From: JAWPMT01 sp965601475
GTDB lineage: Bacteria > Bacteroidota > Bacteroidia > Cytophagales > Cyclobacteriaceae
DNA length: 64,000 nucleotides
Direction: 5' to 3'
NCBI GenBank assembly: GCA_965601475.1
Contig: OZ271832.1
Span: forward strand, 1,798,001-1,862,000
The notes under the pieces: generated by a model
What the model was told of the DNA's origin: nothing
What the model saw: only the letters and a program-made list of their open reading frames with translations
Databases searched by the model: none
Translations under genes and position numbers: made by a program
Shown: piece by piece, positions 62,444 through 64,000 of the stretch
Numbering within the stretch: position 1 is the stretch's first letter
Layout of the letters: each line of letters starts with the position of its first letter

Positions 62444-63877
62444 ATGCTGAATATGCCTACTATCCACGTCAACGACGATATTCGTCAGAAAATGTTCAAG
62501 GACCTTAGGGACCGCTCGCTTTACCAAAAAGCCCATGATTTCGCCATGGACTACGTCGAGCAGGCGATCGAAAGGAACGTCTACCCCACCGATGAAGCAC
62601 TGGATAACCTCCGGCACTTTGATGAGGACCTGCCTCACGAATCCAGCGACGCTTCAACGATTATTGAGCAACTGGACACCTATGGTGGGCCAGCAACAGT
62701 ATCCCAAATCGGCGGAAGGTATTTCGGGTTCGTCAACGGGAGCATCCTGCCAGCGGCCATCGCGGCCAAGAATCTATCGATCTATTGGGACCAGAACACG
62801 GCCATGCAAGTGATCTCCCCGGTCTCCGCCAAGCTGGAAATTGTAGTAGAAAAATGGCTCAATGAGCTCTTTGGGCTGCAGGATGCTGCCGTTGGTTTTG
62901 TGAGTGGCAGTTCAATGTCCAACTTCTGCGGGTTAGCTGCTGGTCGATACCGGCTCCTTGCCAATCAGGGTTGGGACATGAATAAAAAGGGCTTGTTCCA
63001 GGCGCCTCCCCTCCGCGTAATCACAGGAAAAGAAACGCACTCGACGATTTTGAAAGCCATCTCTCTACTCGGTATTGGCGTCGACAACATCGAATGGGTA
63101 GAAACAGACGACAATGGCAGCGTCATTGCCGAGAAGATGCCGGAGCTTGATAACCGTAGCCTGGTGATCCTGCAAGCCGGTAATGTGAACAGTGGTGCCT
63201 TCGATCCGCTGGAAAGCATCTGCCAGAAGGCAAGAGAAGCTGGGGCGTGGGTACACATCGACGGGGCATTTGGACTCTGGGCAGAAGCGAGTAGCAACCT
63301 GAAGCACCTGACCGCAGGTATGCAGCTGGGCCATTCCTGGGCCGCGGATGCACACAAGACACTCAATACACCCTATGATTCTGGGTTGGCCATCTGCGCA
63401 GACAGGGAGGCCCTTGTAGCCGCGTTACATATGTCTGGTGGCTATATCATCAAAGGGGCAGACCGTGATGGCATGTTCTATACACCGGAAATGTCTCGGA
63501 GGGCCCGTGTCGTGGAACTGTGGGCGGCACTGAAATACCTGGGAAAATCTGGCGTAGATCAGCTGGTAACCGGACTTCATGATCGAGCTGTACAGTTTGC
63601 CGAAGAGATCAGCAAAATGCAAGGTTTTCAAGTGCTCAACGACGTGGTATTCAACCAGGTCGTGGTAAGTTGTGGCGACGATGAACTGACCAACCAAACC
63701 ATTAAGGCCATCCAGGAACTCCGTGAGTGTTGGGTGGGAGGGTCTACCTGGAAAGGTCAAAAGGTAATCAGGGTGAGTGTGTGTTCCTGGGCCACTACAG
63801 CAGAGGACATCACCAGGTCGGTTCACTCTTTTGCGATCGCTCGAGCAAGGGCGATGGAAATAGCGGGGCTTAGTTGA
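62444..63877 (+). CDS. Group II PLP-dependent decarboxylase
   Basis: The 477-residue fold-type I PLP enzyme resembles aromatic-amino-acid/glutamate-type decarboxylases. Visible are SGSSMSNF, which binds the PLP phosphate, the stacking His199 in ETHSTILKA, the Asp273 in VHIDGAFGLWA, and the Schiff-base Lys305 in SWAADAHKTLNTPYD. The substrate cannot be fixed; the DUF-level class covers L-DOPA, tyrosine, tryptophan and aspartate types. It follows the GNAT pair and converges with an Lrp-type regulator. Confidence 0.9.
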   Translation: MLNMPTIHVNDDIRQKMFKDLRDRSLYQKAHDFAMDYVEQAIERNVYPTDEALDNLRHFDEDLPHESSDASTIIEQLDTYGGPATVSQIGGRYFGFVNGSILPAAIAAKNLSIYWDQNTAMQVISPVSAKLEIVVEKWLNELFGLQDAAVGFVSGSSMSNFCGLAAGRYRLLANQGWDMNKKGLFQAPPLRVITGKETHSTILKAISLLGIGVDNIEWVETDDNGSVIAEKMPELDNRSLVILQAGNVNSGAFDPLESICQKAREAGAWVHIDGAFGLWAEASSNLKHLTAGMQLGHSWAADAHKTLNTPYDSGLAICADREALVAALHMSGGYIIKGADRDGMFYTPEMSRRARVVELWAALKYLGKSGVDQLVTGLHDRAVQFAEEISKMQGFQVLNDVVFNQVVVSCGDDELTNQTIKAIQELRECWVGGSTWKGQKVIRVSVCSWATTAEDITRSVHSFAIARARAMEIAGLS

Positions 63878-64000
63878 GGACCTCTTCCAGGATGATGCTG
63901 GTTTTGGTATTGCCAAACTTTTCCAACTCATCAGCAAATTCCACGAGGTGATGGTTGTCCCTGAAAACCAGCTTCATCATGATGCAGTCTTCTCCTGTGA
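63870..64000 (-). CDS. Lrp/AsnC family regulator, C-terminal part (runs off the right edge)
   Basis: The minus-strand frame from the window edge codes for a TGEDCIMMKLVF segment, a middle HHLVEFADELEKFG, and an ending TKTSIILEEVLN. This is the typical end of the RAM/ligand-binding domain of Lrp/AsnC proteins, including the TGxxD and the TxTSIxL end. About 43 residues are visible; the helix-turn-helix lies outside. It overlaps the end of the decarboxylase gene by 8 bp. It may respond to an amino acid related to that enzyme (inference). Confidence 0.75.
   Translation of the reverse strand, partial: TGEDCIMMKLVFRDNHHLVEFADELEKFGNTKTSIILEEVLN

Overview
The window looks like chromosome from a marine-type Bacteroidota, most likely order Cytophagales (inference). 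Supporting features are a SusC-like TonB receptor with an STN domain followed by DUF4249 lipoproteins, a T9SS type A sorting tail, a DUF2723 membrane protein, a DUF6768 protein next to an ECF sigma factor, 7TM histidine kinases, monomeric NADP isocitrate dehydrogenase, frequent TTG/GTG starts, and GTCATTTCGA-type intergenic repeats. No rRNA, tRNA, CRISPR array, prophage or insertion sequence was seen.

Layout. 1-8.0 kb: the end of a glycosyltransferase, a TPR protein, a small membrane protein, an FMN glutamate-synthase-like enzyme, a DUF2723 protein and a tiny T9SS-tail protein. 8.2-13.2 kb: a minus-strand operon of a LON-substrate-binding-domain protein, nuoABCD and the NAD(P)HX repair enzyme nnr. 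13.3-17.1 kb: a sugar-oxidation locus (GMC oxidoreductase and its Tat-exported small subunit) divergent from a hydroxypyruvate-isomerase-like TIM barrel. 17.1-27.5 kb: housekeeping genes (icd, panB, amidohydrolase, TPR lipoprotein, GDPD, aspS, tadA, superoxide dismutase). 27.6-30.3 kb: a SiaC-like protein, a sensor kinase and an outer-membrane beta-barrel. 30.4-36.4 kb: MarR regulator, ECF-like sigma factor, RND/MMPL transporter, LolA-like carrier and outer-membrane barrel, all on the minus strand, with matching palindromic operator candidates before marR and before the RND gene. 36.5-40.7 kb: sigma factor plus DUF6768 protein, a YdeI-like protein and a hybrid histidine kinase.

40.8-51.2 kb is a tightly packed outer-membrane locus: a secreted unknown, an STN-TonB receptor, four tandem DUF4249 lipoproteins and a large MG2/plug-like surface protein, most joined by overlapping stop and start codons. 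51.7-57.2 kb carries an SRPBCC protein, a broken SRPBCC-like fragment, an FtsX-type permease, an AGCS symporter and a RidA protein. 57.4-59.2 kb is an array of about 227-bp tandem repeats built from two alternating palindromic half-units, with a small GIY-YIG nuclease gene inside it whose ATG lies in a repeat end. This pairing of repeat and nuclease is the best candidate for an undescribed system. 59.2-64 kb: a flavin amine oxidase, a small outer-membrane-type protein, a 41-bp minisatellite, a GNAT enzyme with a coupled unknown, a PLP decarboxylase and the 3' end of an Lrp/AsnC regulator.
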